A program made the translations under genes and the position numbers. Below, piece after piece: positions 5,765-5,779 of a stretch of DNA of 5,779 bases (position 1 is its first letter; every line of letters starts with the position of its first letter). Source of the stretch: an uncultured Sutterella sp. (GTDB lineage Bacteria > Pseudomonadota > Gammaproteobacteria > Burkholderiales > Burkholderiaceae_F); assembly GCA_905198475.1 (NCBI GenBank), contig CAJKCQ010000096.1, positions 1-5,779 of the forward strand, in the 5' to 3' direction. The notes below the pieces were generated by a model. It saw only the letters and a program-made list of their open reading frames with translations. It had not been told where the DNA came from and made no database searches.

Positions 5765-5779
5765 ATGCCACTCAATTTG
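5765..5779 (+). CDS. Start of a truncated gene, possibly a DUF3482-type GTPase
   Basis: Only five codons are visible (MPLNL) before the window ends. The ATG is 37 bases after the DUF2868-like stop in the same direction. DUF3482 proteins, GTPases that I recall pairing with DUF2868 genes, tend to open with a few residues leading straight into a beta strand and a GHTNxGKTS-type P-loop; MPLNL would fit such an opening. No Shine-Dalgarno is present, since the GGGGGAA at 5740-5746 is too far upstream. The identity is inferred from context only. Confidence 0.4.

Noticed and set aside
4198..5775. Long minus-strand open frame antisense to the whole DUF2868-like gene
   Set aside because: Its translation is rich in Arg, Gly and Glu with no recognisable motif or hydrophobic pattern, as expected opposite a GC-rich gene. 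The plus-strand frame has coherent membrane segments and family motifs.
1..5779. tRNA or rRNA genes, CRISPR array, insertion sequence or attachment site
   Set aside because: I saw no tRNA-like arms, regularly spaced repeats, transposase motifs or terminal inverted repeats, and composition is uniform across the window.

Overview
The window is very GC-rich, with GC-dominated third codon positions and leucine encoded mostly by CTC. It carries five readable genes and the first five codons of a sixth. The gene families point to a Gram-negative proteobacterium. The best guess is a betaproteobacterium of the order Burkholderiales, possibly Sutterellaceae-like. This rests on an Lgt of proteobacterial type, a CptA-type phosphoethanolamine transferase (which implies lipopolysaccharide or lipooligosaccharide), and a DUF2868-like membrane protein, a family I know mainly from Betaproteobacteria. 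It is inference from remembered family distributions, not from a database search.

Layout: lgt lies alone on the minus strand (60-866) with a short hairpin beyond its stop. A 256-base divergent intergenic region (867-1122) holds weak candidate promoters in both directions, a strong palindrome on the lgt side, and a GC hairpin with a flanking A/T tract in the thiM leader. From 1123 onward everything is on the plus strand and tightly packed. thiM (1123-1923) overlaps thiE (1923-2588) by one base. thiE overlaps a CptA-like phosphoethanolamine transferase gene (2585-4279) by four bases. The DUF2868-like gene follows (4303-5727, or from a GTG at 4276 with a four-base overlap). A start codon at 5765 then opens a gene that leaves the window; it is plausibly the DUF3482-type GTPase that I recall often following DUF2868 genes.

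How the genes work together: ThiM phosphorylates salvaged hydroxyethylthiazole. ThiE joins the product to HMP pyrophosphate to make thiamine phosphate. The usual third partner, ThiD, is not in the window. The CptA-like enzyme and Lgt both act on the cell envelope: one adds phosphoethanolamine to lipopolysaccharide, the other adds diacylglyceryl to prolipoproteins. The DUF2868-like protein is an inner-membrane protein of unknown role. The compact junctions suggest that thiM, thiE and the transferase gene are co-transcribed and translationally coupled, although their functions are unrelated.

I see no mobile element, CRISPR array, tRNA or rRNA. The window looks like ordinary chromosomal core sequence. 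The points worth a second look are the uncharacterised DUF2868/GTPase pair with a possible leaderless start, unusual substrate-site residues in ThiE, and the thiM leader, which lacks a recognisable TPP riboswitch but contains a hairpin that would act as a terminator on the opposite strand.
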